Assembly (NCBI GenBank): GCA_933207985.1
Contig: OW240917.1
Span: forward strand, 116,509,026 to 116,573,025
Direction: 5' to 3'
From: Pelobates cultripes
Lineage: Eukaryota > Chordata > Amphibia > Anura > Pelobatidae
Length of the DNA: 64,000 nucleotides
Positions 48,284-59,469 of this stretch are shown one piece after another; within the stretch, counting starts at the first letter, position 1, and every line of letters starts with the position of its first letter. The translations under genes were made by a program, and so were the position numbers. The notes under the pieces are model-generated. The model was not told the DNA's origin and searched no databases. It worked only from the letters and a program-made list of their open reading frames with translations.

Positions 48284-48433
48284 AAGAAAGAGGAAGCTTT
48301 AGAGGCGGTGCTTGCTGTTATACTGGGACTTGAATGGGAATTGGCTGGTGTCTCACGGTATATGTTCTATTTGTTCTTTGTTGCTATTGGTGGACAGTAA
48401 AAAAAAGGGTTAAGCAATACTCGCCTCCGGGTC
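48284..48433 (+). repeat. DIRS right inverted terminal repeat
   Basis: Complement of the left repeat at 44168-44330, ending CGCCTCCGGGTC. Confidence 0.85.
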
Positions 48434-48559
48434 TTTCATAAAATCAGGACTTTTCGTCATGAAATAGTAAAATCATGTAATTTGGTAACCTTAATTAAAG
48501 CAATACCACATAAGGATAGGATACCAAATTAGGGAGCTATTTACTTCATTTTCATTTTC

Positions 48560-49620
48560 TTCAGTTTTCAAAGGAATTCAGAAATTCAGACAAAATATGA
48601 TTTGGAAGGAAACCAATTGCATATGTCTACTGTACAAGAAACTGAACAAGATAGAAAACACAACACGAAAAGATTACCGTAGAAGTTACTAATGTGGAGG
48701 TGATTTGAATAAGGTTAATTCTTGAATATAGTAGTTAATCAGCAATATGTGTCTGTCATGAAAGGAGTATAGCAATGTCACAGTCTGACAATTAACACCA
48801 TAATATGTGAATTTTTAAAGCCATGAAAGACAATTTACAGAGTACCAATGAGGCCAAAGTGCAGGTGTATAAAGGTGCACCTGTTATAAAACCTGCAAAT
48901 GTATTTGTGTCCAGGAGTGCCAAAAATAAAGAATGCCTACTCATCCATTCATGGCGTAAATTGTAAATTATATATTCATGGTTGGTTTCTGGTCACTGAT
49001 CCATAGCCCATGCTTAGTTTCTTTGGGGACCTTTTTTTTTTAAATCTGTCTTAAAAGCAGATTTCTGAAACACAATGGCTGTTGGTGCTCATTTGCATGT
49101 CAAACAGGGAACTGTGGGATAGTTGTGAAAATTTGATTCTCAAGTTTCTATGCCCAAGAAGAACCCCTCAAAGTCCAACTTGACATGTGCAGGTAATGCA
49201 ACCATGTTTGTACTTCCCTAAGGACAATTTGTGTAAAAAGCTTTGTCACACACTTGCTGATTCTATCAAGCCTTGTTTTGCAGCTTTGGTTACATTTTGC
49301 AGAGCCCAGATACAACGAGGTGAAGAGCCTTCACAAAACACTGTTGAAGAATGCCCTAACAGAGATAAGTCCCCAAGTAAATAGCATAATCAATATCGAG
49401 TTGATCCAAAAAAAGGACCAGCATTGAGAAAGAAAACAAGGTCATAAGCGTTCCGGTGGTTGACAGCAAATATTCAGCAGGGCAATGGAAGCCAATAAAT
49501 CTTGTTATACTCTCAAATTTGCACGTCTTAGATGCGACATTAGATTTAGACTCACTGTTTTGTCTCTTGTAAATTAACATGTATACTTTGCTTCACTATA
49601 TATTAACGTAAATGATGTTC
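48560..49620. other. AT-rich sequence, nothing recognised
   Basis: No coding or repeat signature apart from the last inverted-array unit just before it (48508-48556). Confidence 0.4.
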
Positions 49621-50306
49621 CAAACAGATTGGTATTTATTATATTGTATCACACTAGCAATTTCATATGATGTATTGGGATTTTACAGTAGTTAACATGG
49701 CTATGATAGGTGAAATCTTTGCTTCACTATATATTAACATAAATACTGGACAATATTCAACTTTCTGCTATCAATTTAGAACAACCACAACGGACTTTAC
49801 ACTAGCTGCAATTATTCTATGTATGATCATAAATACTTTTCTTGTTAATAAACATTTATAATTATCATAAAACAATCTCAAGATTGAAGATGAGTTATGC
49901 AGAAAAGCAATTCACCTAAATAGGCATCCAGTTGCAGAATAAAGAGATAATGATTTCTAAAATTTTAATTTCACACTATACATATATAGTTTGTTAAAAA
50001 TAGATATGTACATATAATATTAAACGAAGTGATAGTTCCCCTTTAAGATTTCAAATGAAAGTATATTTGATATTTATATGTTTGACTCCAAAAATGTTTT
50101 TACATGTCTCTGGGATTACTCACATTCTTGTGGTAAAGGTATTGCCTTATGATGGACTTTCGAAGGGCAAGTCAACAAGGCATCTGCACAAAAATATTCA
50201 TAGGTGGTGATTTGACCTATCACGGCCATCTTAACTACTGTGAAATCCCCTATACATCATATGAAATTGCTAGTGTGATACCATACAATAAATACCAACC
50301 TGTTTG
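49621..50306. repeat. Pair of ~97-bp inverted repeats 490 bp apart
   Basis: The arm at 49621-49717 (CAAACAGATTGGTATTTATT, then TATCACACTAGCAATTTCAT) is the reverse complement of 50209-50306 (ATGAAATTGCTAGTGTGATA, then AATAAATACCAACCTGTTTG), about 90% alike. A direct repeat GCTTCACTATATATTAAC also occurs at 49590 and 49722. No coding content between; an inverted-end DNA element is likely. Confidence 0.8.
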
Positions 50307-50512
50307 CAACATCGTTTCTCTCCTTGCCTCAAACTGAAACATAAATCTAAATACAAGGTCCACTTTTATTCCCCAACAAGTGAGCATGTAAGTGAGCCAT
50401 GGCTTCCAATGAACCAGACAGGTGCCGTATAATCTGGCTCTATTACCACCCAATCTGCTGAAGTTGATAAAATAGTCAAACAGGCTCCTCTGTCCCACTC
50501 ACTGTTGATATA

Positions 50513-50852
50513 CACTGATCAGCCAAAACATTAAAACCACTGACAGGTGAAGTGAATAACATTAATTATATGTCACAATGGAATTTGTAAAGGGGTGAGA
50601 TTTATGCAAGTGAACAGTCAGTACTTGAATATCATATGTTGGAAGCTGAAAAAAAATGGGCAAGCGAAAAGATCTGAGTGACTTTGACAAGGGCCAAATA
50701 GTGATGGTTAAATAACTATGTCAGAGTATCTTCAAAACAGCAACTCTTGGGGTATTTTCCCAGTATGCAGAGATTAGTGCCTACCAAAAGTGTTGCAAGG
50801 AAGACAAGTAACAGGACCATGGGTGCCCAGGACTCACTGATGCACATGGGAA
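50513..50852 (+). pseudogene. Tc1/mariner-type transposase, 5' scrap
   Basis: Starts CACTGATCAGCCAAAACATT, the terminal sequence of a common Tc1-like family, and 140 bp later ATG at 50656 opens MGKRKDLSDFDKGQIVM before a stop (codon 20) and frameshifts. This is the N-terminal helix-turn-helix DNA-binding domain. It is cut off near 50853 by another element, with loss of the catalytic DDE domain. Confidence 0.8.
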
Positions 50853-51372
50853 GTGAATGAAGCAGTTTTAGTGTACGGATCATACCTCTGCAGTCTCACT
50901 ACTCAATTTTCAAAATCTGCCATTTAGAAGTTAAATCACTTTTGTTTCTGTTTATGCAGCCCTAGTCACACCTTCCCTGGCTGTGACTTACACAGCTTGG
51001 ATGAAAAAAATGGTTACATTTTCAATCAGATATTAAGTTGCTTTAAAAGCTTTTAGCTCCTGCTCTGTAAATTGAACTTTAATCACACGCATGAGTCTCC
51101 TGCAGGGTCTAGCAAACTATTAACAGTACAGGAGATAAGAAATTCTAATTTAAACAGATTGTGCAATAAAGGAAGTGTGAACATAGATCTCACTTGACAG
51201 GAAGTGTTTGGAAAGGCTGTGCATGTTACATGCAGGAAGGTGTGACTAGCAAATTCATTTAAATCCTAAATGGTAGAGAATTGATCAGTGAGACTGCATA
51301 GGCATGGTTTATACACCAAAACTGCTTCATTAAGCTAAAGTTGTTTTGGTGACTTTATTGTCCCTTTAATAA
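50853..51372. mobile_element. MITE with inverted AATGAAGCAGTTTT ends
   Basis: AATGAAGCAGTTTTAGTGTA near 50856 and CTCTGCAGTCTCACT are mirrored by AGTGAGACTGCATAGG and TACACCAAAACTGCTTCATT near 51312-51332. The right side continues with TTTGGTGACTTTATTGTCCCTTTAA, the same end type as the TTAA-flanked MITE (GTGACCCTTTAA), so this is a relative with its left tip missing. Confidence 0.7.
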
Positions 51373-51550
51373 AAAGTATTTTCCTAACAGCAGGACTACT
51401 TTGTAGTTCTAAAGTGGTGAGAATTCAGGATTTCTTTCAAATGTTTTTATTAATGAATTTTAAATGTTAACATAAAAAAATTATAATAATAACAACAGGG
51501 GAATAATTGTAACTAACATCATCCGATGCTATAAAATTATATACATACAC

Positions 51551-51590
<40 letters not shown>
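51373..51590. repeat. AT-rich sequence ending in (TA)n
   Basis: Ends in a (TA)n tract at about 51555-51590 directly before the Penelope-like element. Confidence 0.8.
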
Positions 51591-51597
<7 letters not shown>

Positions 51598-54310
51598 GGA
51601 ACAAGAGCATAGAGTAAGCTACAATCCATTTAGACCTAAATCTACGTTTGACCCTCAATCTAACAAGGCTAATCTTAAGACGTGTCTTACAACGGTCCAG
51701 CATGAAACTACCCGTATTATACAACAAAAATATCATGGGCAATACAATATTACTAAGAAACAACATCACTTAATTAATAGCTTAGCTAAAGACCCGGAGA
51801 TTGTCATACGCCCTGCTGACAAAGGAGGTGGAGTAGTTGTAATGGACTATCATCAATAGGCAACAAGAGATCAGAGGGCAACTGCAAGACATCAGCACTT
51901 ATAGGGTTTTACCACGAGATCCAACCCAAGATATACAGTTAGAACTGGAGACTGTTCTTACAATGGGATTAAGAGCTAATTATATTGATCACGAGACATT
52001 CTTGTATCTCATTCAATCAAATCCACGTAGCCCAATTATATATACGATTCCGAAGATTCACAAGAGTCTTACGAATCCCCCTGGATGCCCCATAGTGTCA
52101 GCTGTGGGTGGTGTACTAGAACCAGTGGCTAAATGGCTGGATGCTTTATTTAAGGAGTCAGTGGAGAATTTGTCAACATGCATTAAAGATACTCCGAATC
52201 TCATATCCAAGTTAAAGAACCTACACTTTAATGATACGTCACTGGTGTTGATTACTATGGACGTCAGTAGCCTCTATACCATCGTCCTACATGATGTTGG
52301 TATAGAGGCTATGAGACAAGTCCTTACTCATTCTACTGTCTATCGAGGACCACTGATAGAATATGTTTTGGAGCTTCTGGAATTTACTTTAACACATAAT
52401 TATTTTCGTTTTGAAAAGGACTGGTTTATGCAAGTTTCGGGCACGTCCATGGGTGCAGCGATGGCGCCCATGTATGCCAATGCCTTTATGTATGCTTATG
52501 AAATTGACAAAAAAAATTCAGGTTTTCAACAGCATATTATTAAATATATTCGTTTTATCGATGATGTGCTAATCATTTGGAGGGGGACGGTACCTCAGGC
52601 TCATGCAATGGTAGAGTACTTAAATCATTTGCCCTTACCTGTCAGATTAACAGCACATATTAGCACAGACAAGATACAATTTTTGGATCTGGAGATAAAG
52701 GTGGTGGATCACAGTTTGTCCTATAGCCTTTTTTCTAAACCAACTGATCGGAATACTATCCTACACAGCAATAGTGCTCACCCTAAACCTTTAATTGATT
52801 CAATTCCATATGCACAATATTGCCGGGTGATTCGTAACAACTCTGACAGTATAGTCATGCAAACACAAATTGAAGAGATGACTTATAAATTTCTGGAAAG
52901 AGGCTATAAAAAGCGTTTATTGGAAAAAGGCATTAGAGAAGGCAAAGAATGCTCATGCCAAGATAAAATCTATGACATCACCCAGGCTAGTTTTTCCAAT
53001 GGCATACCATAATAGAGCCAATCAAGTCACTACTATTGTGAAGAAGAATTGGAATACGTTGTCCTCGGATACCACTTTACCTCCAGTTTTTAAGGAACCA
53101 CCCATGATTTCCTACCGTAGGAATAAGAACTTACGTGATATGCTTGTAAACACCGATCCAGTAAGGAGTTATCAACAGGAGCATAATGTACAAATAAGAG
53201 GCTGTGTTAGTTGTCTTGGTTGCGTGACATGTGGCCATATGGTCCCGTCACGTACCTTTAACCATCCGCATAATGATAAACGTTACAACATAAGGCATAC
53301 TATTACTTGTAAGACCCCGTATGTGATCTATAAAATTTCTTGCCCATGTGGCTTAACCTATATTGGTAAAACGGACACACCGCTATGTGAACGTATATGG
53401 GGACATCAGTCTAATATTAGGATTGCTTATAGGGATGGCCACTCTGATAAACCTGTTGCTAAGCATTTTTTGGAGATGGGTCACTCTATAGCTACTCTTA
53501 AATTTGTTGATATTGACCATATACCACAACCTCTCAGGGGTGGAGATCATAGCAGACTGTTGTTGCAAAAAGAAACATATTGGATCCATGAATTGAATAC
53601 TGTGTCGCTGAATGGATTGAATGAGTTACTATCTTATCATCCCTTTATTTAACATCTATGCTTTCAAAAATTCGTCTTAACAAAGTTTTTGTATTTTATT
53701 ATTATAGTATATTACTTTTATAGTGGTTTCACACGTTTATGAACCAGTTGTCATTGTCCAATATTGATTGGTTGGTAAAATTATAATTATGTTATAATAT
53801 TACACTTTATATATGAGTGCATTTACTGTACTTTAGTGATCTTGCAGCATTAGTCGTTTTTGAATAATACCTTGTAAACGTGTGGATCCACTATTTTTAT
53901 TACACAGTTGTATATATGTATCAAATGGTCTTTTAGAGCACTTGGTGTCTTTATTCATTTTGCATACTTTGTTTCAATCTCTATTATGGCAGTCTCTGGC
54001 GTTCGTACGTTACTATGGTAACAGGGTCACGCACGTTTTTACTACTTCCGGGTTTCGTATGTTTGCACATGCGCACAAGGTCCGTAGAGACGCCGGTATA
54101 TTGGATATAATCACCTGTGGTGAGTTAATCTTTCTTTCTTATGGGTATATATTTAAGCACTGTAATCTAGTTTTTTATTGTCAATTCACCTTGAGGAAAG
54201 CCCCGGACGTCGGTGTGATGATTTTTTGTATATGCCTTGAATAAAACAAAACTTTTTATACTTCAAGTCCGTGAGTGCAAGCTACTTTTGTATATGTATA
54301 ATATTTAGCT
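51591..54310 (+). mobile_element. Penelope-like retroelement 1
   Basis: Contains a Penelope-type reverse transcriptase followed by a GIY-YIG endonuclease (51598-53652) and a 650-bp 3' region that includes ACTTCCGGGTTTC and a degraded hammerhead-like block (54187-54217). Flanked by (TA)n on the left and (TA)n(CA)n on the right (54367-54408), so it may have inserted into or generated a microsatellite. The exact 3' end was not determined. Confidence 0.85.
51598..53652 (+). pseudogene. Penelope reverse transcriptase-GIY-YIG protein, broken
   Basis: Order seen: PEIVIRPADKGGGVVVMDY (near 51800), stop near 51858, then from 51963 the RT fingers YTIPKIHKSLTNPPGCPIVS, MDVSSLYTIVLHDVGIEA, SGTSMGAAMAPMYAN and catalytic YIRFIDDVLIIW, thumb LSYSLFSKPTDRNTILH. 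A frameshift near 52985 moves to the frame of 52972-53652: RANQVTTIVKKNWNTL, a Cys cluster RGCVSCLGCVTCGH, and the GIY-YIG nuclease VIYKISCPCGLTYIGKT, ending with the ETYWIHELNT block. Enzymes of this group prime reverse transcription at a nick made by their own GIY-YIG domain. Two lesions make it inactive. Confidence 0.92.
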
Positions 54311-54408
54311 TTAGCTTTAAAGCACCCGGCCTTTAAAATTTATGATTAAGCCTGAGGATACAAGCACATATATATATATATATACATATACACACACACA
54401 CACACACA
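54311..54408. repeat. (TA)n(CA)n microsatellite
   Basis: Simple sequence separating the two Penelope-like elements, with the (TA)n at 54368-54384 and (CA)n at 54391-54408. Confidence 0.9.
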
Positions 54409-54727
54409 AGATCCAGCGCACTCACCTATCCACTAAACAGCAACTTCAATGTTGAAAGATTTTATTTGTTTTTTTTAAAAACACCTAATCTAGGAAAAAA
54501 AAATGGGGGGTTAGTTACATTATATGATAATACATTGCATAAGCCTGCCGCAACGTCAATGTACCCCATCTTTGGTAGGTCCTACTCTAACAGCCTAATG
54601 TCTGCTCTTATGAGATTAACCCACTTACTTGGGGAAAAAAATTCCATCTGGGGCTCTCTGCAGTACAAGGCTAAATAGGGCCCTGGGATGAGGCACCTGT
54701 GACAGGGAGGGGTGCAAAACCAAGGAG

Positions 54728-56529
54728 TTGGCTACACTCCCAAATATAGTACTTGGTACATTAGATGAAGCCACTTATTCTTTCATCTATACAGAATTTC
54801 CGAGAGTCCCCACTTTTTATTTCCTCCCCAAGATACATAAGTGTAAAGAGAGACCCCCAGGAAGACCAATAATTAGTGGCATAGATTCCCTGACGTCTAG
54901 GCTCTCTGAGTACATAGATTTTCATCTTCAAAAATATGCCCAGGGAGCCTTATCATACCTTAAAGACACAAAACATCTCATCCAAGAATTGGAATCGATC
55001 GAATGGGATGAGAGCTATATGTGGGCCACTTTGGATGTAACCTCTCTCTATACCGTGATCGATCATGATCTGGGTATAGAAGCAGTTAGGAGGAATTTAG
55101 AGGGTGATTCTTGTCTTGAACCTTCCTTTTGTTCTTTTTTGGAAGAAGCTATACGTTTTATCCTTACTCATAATTTTTTCAGTTTTAATGAGGAATTTTT
55201 TCTACAAATAAAGGGCACTACAATGGGCACCAAGTTTGCACCTAGTTATGCCAATGTGTTCATGGACTATTGGGAAAATTCATCCATTTGGTCCAATAAT
55301 CCCTATGGTGCAAACTTGGTGCTCTGGAGACGTTACATAGACGACGTCCTTGTCATCTGGCGTGGTCCTTTAGAAGAACTAAGGATTTTTTTCTCCTATG
55401 TCAATAACAACTCCCTGTCTCTGACCTTTACCCCTAAGATAGGTATCTCGAATATAGACTTTTTAGATTTGTCTATTTTTATTGAAAATGGAACTATTAA
55501 GACTAAGACTTTTTTTTAAAACACGGATATCAATAGTTTTATTGATATCAGAAGTGGGCACCATCCTAACTGGCTAAAGGGAGTTCCCAAAAGCCAGTTT
55601 ATTAGGATGCGCAGGAATTGTAGTGATTTAGATTCATTTTATACACAAGCTGAAGTTTTAAAAGGTCCTTTTTTGGAGAAGGGTTATAACCCAGAACTTC
55701 TGGATGCAGAGATCAATAAGGTGGGAAGTATCAATCGTAATGATCTTCTTATTGATAAGAGAAAGGATGTCTCCAGGAATCCTGTATTTGACTTCTCCTT
55801 TAATATAGTTCTAAGGCCTTTGATATACAGAGGATTATTAAAAAACATTGGGGGTTATTAATAGAGGATGAATATCTTAATCAACAGATTCCCCATCTCC
55901 CCAAAGTCATATTTAGGAGAGGAGTCAATTTAAAGCAAATCTTAGCACCAAGTACTTTTAGATCTGGAAAGAGCAAAATAAAATGCAAAGAAGGTTACTA
56001 TACATGTGGGAGTTGCGTTAGTTGTAATCACAAATATAATAGTATCACGAGTTTTGTGAGTACGGTTAATGGGAGAAGGTTTAAAATCAAAGGCACTTTA
56101 TCCAGTTCTTCAACACATGTTGTATACCTACTCACATGTGGGTGTGGGTTGCAATATGTGGGAAGAACGGGAAGAAAGGCAAAAGTTAGGTTCCAGGAGC
56201 ATAGAAATAATATTAAAAATCATATGTTGACACATTCAGTGCCAGTGCACTGTAATAAATGTCCAGTTTTTAACTTCAATACCCTCCAATGTACCATCAT
56301 TGAACAAGTGGCTTTAGATGAAAGAGGTGGAGATCTAATGTTATTATTGAGAAAAAGAGAGGGATATTGGATACATACTTTACAAACCATGCAACCCAGG
56401 GGACTTAACGTTGACTTTGATTTGGTTTGCTTTCTCCAATTGACACTTTCTATACTTATGCACTTTCTGCACTTCTTTTTGTATATAGTTTTAATATCGA
56501 CAAATATTTGTTTTGGCAATGTTGTCTAA
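54728..56529 (+). pseudogene. Second Penelope RT-GIY-YIG protein, broken
   Basis: The N-terminal RT1-2 blocks are missing; the frame starts in FYFLPKIHKCKERPPGRPII, continues with LDVTSLYTVIDHDLGIEAVR, GTTMGTKFAPSYANVFMDYW and catalytic YIDDVLVIWRG. A stop at 55517-55519 sits in a T-run in an otherwise continuous frame that goes on to NPELLDAEI. A frameshift near 55835 changes phase; then NLKQILAPSTFRS, Cys pairs CGSCVSC and the GIY-YIG core VVYLLTCGCGLQYVGRTGRK follow, with EGYWIHTLQTMQPRGLN near the end. The stop after 56520 ends a hydrophobic run-on that may not be genuine. Confidence 0.9.
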
Positions 56530-56944
56530 CTAATTATATGTATCTTTTGGGAATAAGATAATAACCTTTTATGTCTTATTTTGTATATTTATTAAGAGAA
56601 GTACTGACAAGGATTTACATTATCTAGATAACACTGTGCAATAATCAATATTGTGTATATATATATATGTTTTTTAAATTTTTCTTTATCAATTATGGTT
56701 GTTCTCCACTCTATAAATGAGTGGTGGAACGAATATTAGGTGGAACGCATAGGTAGAGATCCGGAAGAGAGACGTGAGCTGCATTTCCGGTTGCATCAGC
56801 AGGTCGCACCCGGAAGTATTACAGACGGGCGAACCCGGAAGTAAGCTGATAATTGGAGGAGTCTTTCGGCGCGCCAAACCGGACGGATTTAAAAGCCATG
56901 TATATCATATGGACAGTTATACCTACACATAGAAGGACTTTTCT

Positions 56945-56988
56945 GCCCCTGAGGAAGTTCAAGAACGTTTGAACGAAACGCGTAGGGC
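56945..56988 (+). ncRNA. Hammerhead-ribozyme-like motif in Penelope element 2
   Basis: GCCC, then the core CTGAGGA (C-U-G-A-N-G-A), stem GTTCAA / TTGAAC around a short loop, then GAAACGCGTA and closing GGGC. GCCC (56945-56948) pairs with GGGC (56985-56988) as stem I; stem II is GTTCAA with TTGAAC; ACGCGT is the short self-complementary stem III usual in Penelope hammerheads. One extra A between the core and stem II departs from the strict consensus, so activity is uncertain. Hammerhead motifs in Penelope pseudo-LTRs are established knowledge. Confidence 0.55.
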
Positions 56989-57660
56989 TTATTTATAGTG
57001 TTTAGAGTTTTTTATTATTTTATCAGGTTGTTTTTATTTTATTTGATCCTCTGGTTCCTCTGATCCTGCGATTCATCTTGTGATCCTGAGACCGGTTGTT
57101 TTTATATGCCTGTTTGCCACTACAACATTGTAAGTGTGCCTTATCATTAAAGTGTATTTTTTACCGAGATACTCTGCACTATTATGTTCTCTTGTTTCCT
57201 TCTATGTACATCATGATGTTCCACTTATCCTGAGATATTCATCGTTTTATAAGATATGCCTACAATCAATTTTGGTTTGTGAGTGTGAATTACTACCTAT
57301 ATTTCCACTCCTCTTTCTTAACCAACAGTATTATGCTATGTTTTTTTCTGTTATCATTGTATTGTAGATTTATCCCTTTTGTTCATATTTATTGAGGACC
57401 TGGAGGAGTCCTTATCTGCAATACATTTAGTTCAAGGGTAATTATTTAGTTTTCTAATTATTACCCACTAAAAGTGTGTTCTATCCACTAGTGGGTGAAT
57501 CTGTACTTTTTCTATTTGGTTATCTAACAGTCTAATGTCTGCTCTTATGAGATTAACCCACTTACTTGGGGAAAAAATATTAGGTGTTTTTAAAATCTCA
57601 ATTTCAATGCTCATATATATGAATCAGGTTATAATTTGTATATAGTGCTATTTGGTTGGG

Positions 57661-58408
57661 TGTGGTGCAGATGACACTTATAAGCCAAAACGTCCTTTGA
57701 CGTCCCTTTCCCAGTTCGTCCAATCTTTCTTGCGATTCTAAAAAAAAAAAAAAAAACACATGCGCGGCTGAGCGGGAGAGGACCCAGAGAGTGGGAAAAC
57801 GGCAGGTAACAATTACTCAGCAGAAGAAACCTCCCCAGGACTTGTAAGGTCCTAGGGAACAACAATTAAGTAGAAAAAACCTGTTGAAGCAAGGTTGGGG
57901 AAAAGGGGTCCCAATAGGGGAAATGAATTGGACTGATGAAGTATAAAGGTAAAATATAGCTGGTATAAACCAAGAAGGTTTATTAATAAACACAATTCAG
58001 TAATTAGAAGTAACATTAACACAAAAAGAAACATAAGTATAAATAGCATATCATAAAAATTCACAATAAAGACTTATCTGAGGGAGCAGCAACGAAAGAG
58101 GAAATGGTCATCAAAAACTGGAATTTGCGCTATATGTCTGTTACACCGTAATTCACTGCTGTCACATTAAGTGCACCCACACTTATTATATATCATTTTG
58201 TTCAGGTGAAACAGGGCTTTAATTTATCATTAACTATTCATATATGGAACATAATTTATTCTGAATAAAATAAAAAAAAATGTGAGAAAATAAGATTTTT
58301 TTTTAAATTTGTATTTCCGTCTGACATTTTAGCTGTGAATGTCATCATACAGTTAGGTTTTACTGCAAAAAAATGCACATATTTGTAATCAGCGATGTGT
58401 CACAAGTA
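57661..58408. other. Sequence between Penelope 2 and foldback, nothing recognised
   Basis: Contains an A-run near 57740 and AT-rich sequence. No coding content. Confidence 0.4.
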
Positions 58409-59193
58409 CAACAGTACCCCCCATTAACAGGTTTTATGGTGTTTTGGAACGTTACAGGGTCAAATATAGAACATTCCATTTTCAAATTAAAATTTGCCAG
58501 ATTAGTAATGTTACCTTTGAGACGGTGTGGTAGCCCAGGAATGAGAATTACCCCCATAATGGCACACCATTTGAAAAAGAAGACAACCCAAGGTATTGCG
58601 AGTGGGGTATGTCCAGTCTTTTATAGTAGCCAATTAGTCACAAACACTGGCCAAAGTTAGCGTTCATATTTGTTTTTGTGTGAAAAAAGCAAAAAAACTA
58701 ATATTTGGCCAGTGTTTGTGACTAAGTGGCTGCTAAGAAAGACTGGACATACCCCACTTGCAATACCTTGGGTTGTATACTTTTGCAAATGGTATGCCAT
58801 CATGGGGATAATTCTCATTCCTGGGCTACCATACGCTCTCAAAGGCAACATAACCAATCTGGCAAATTTCAATGTCAAAAAAATTAAATGCAAGTCTTAT
58901 ATGTGACTCTCTAACTTTCCAAAACACCATAAAACCTGTACATGGGGGGTACTGTTATTCTCGGGAGACTTCACTAAACACAAATATTAGTGTTTTAAAA
59001 CAGTAAAACATATTACAACAATAATATAGTCCATAAAAGTGCCGTTCGTTTGTAAAAAATGCAAAAAAGTCACTTTTACTTAAAATATCATCGTTGTAAT
59101 ACAATTTACCAGTTTGAAACACTAATATTTGAGTTCAGCGAAGTCTCCCGAGTAAAACAGTACCCCCTATGTACAGGTTTTATGGTGTCTTGG
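58409..59193. repeat. Compound foldback element with three alternating arms
   Basis: AGTCACAAACACTGGCCAA (58636-58654) and TTGGCCAGTGTTTGTGACT (58705-58723) form the core of a first palindrome reaching out to ACAGTACCCCCCAT (about 58409) and ATGGGGGGTACTGT (to 58955). That right arm then starts a second palindrome: TCTCGGGAGACTTC near 58957 pairs with GAAGTCTCCCGAG near 59140, and GTACATGGGGGGTACTG pairs with CAGTACCCCCTATGTAC at 59158-59174. The order is left arm, right arm, left arm. Confidence 0.85.
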
Positions 59194-59469
59194 AGAGTTA
59201 CAGGGTCAAATATAGTGCTTGCGAATTAAATTCTCTGCACTTTCTCCCTGTGTTGTCAGGCATGTCAATCAAATTTTAATTAATCAAATCACTTAATTAT
59301 GTTAAAAGATTACTTAAATATACATGTAGAATTTTAATATATATGCATTTATAGGTATTTAGTTTGGTTGGGGTCCAAAAATCCAGATGAAGTTTGGTTG
59401 GGGTCCAAAAATCCTTTTGCCAGTCCAGGTCCCCATATGTCAAAGCCACCAATGAAGTTCTAGATGAGC
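59194..59469. other. Short unassigned stretch with tandem 29-bp repeat
   Basis: GTTTGGTTGGGGTCCAAAAA occurs twice (59362 and 59391). Otherwise AT-rich. Confidence 0.6.

Larger units (their letters stand above)
44168..48433 (+). mobile_element. DIRS-type retrotransposon, internally deleted
   Basis: Inverted terminal repeats define it: 44168-44330 (GACATGGAGGCTCATATTGC, then CAGTATAACAGCAAGCACCG) is complementary to about 48284-48433 (CGGTGCTTGCTGTTATACTG, then GCAATACTCGCCTCCGGGTC). DIRS elements carry inverted ends, use a tyrosine recombinase instead of an integrase and leave no target duplication, which fits here. Between the ends are Gag and reverse transcriptase remnants; RNase H, methyltransferase and recombinase are gone, replaced by about 850 bp of unassigned sequence (47400-48250). 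It disrupts the inverted-unit array. Confidence 0.88.
54409..57660 (+). mobile_element. Penelope-like retroelement 2, with terminal repeats
   Basis: A different family from element 1 (proteins only distantly alike). A direct repeat CTAATGTCTGCTCTTATGAG and flanks occur at 54586-54641 and 57523-57577, as expected of pseudo-LTRs. In addition TAAAAACACCTAAT (54476-54489) and its complement ATTAGGTGTTTTTA (57579-57592) flank these. The body has reverse transcriptase and GIY-YIG (54728-56529), then a 3' region with repeated CCGGAAG motifs and a hammerhead-like block at 56945-56988. Confidence 0.85.
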
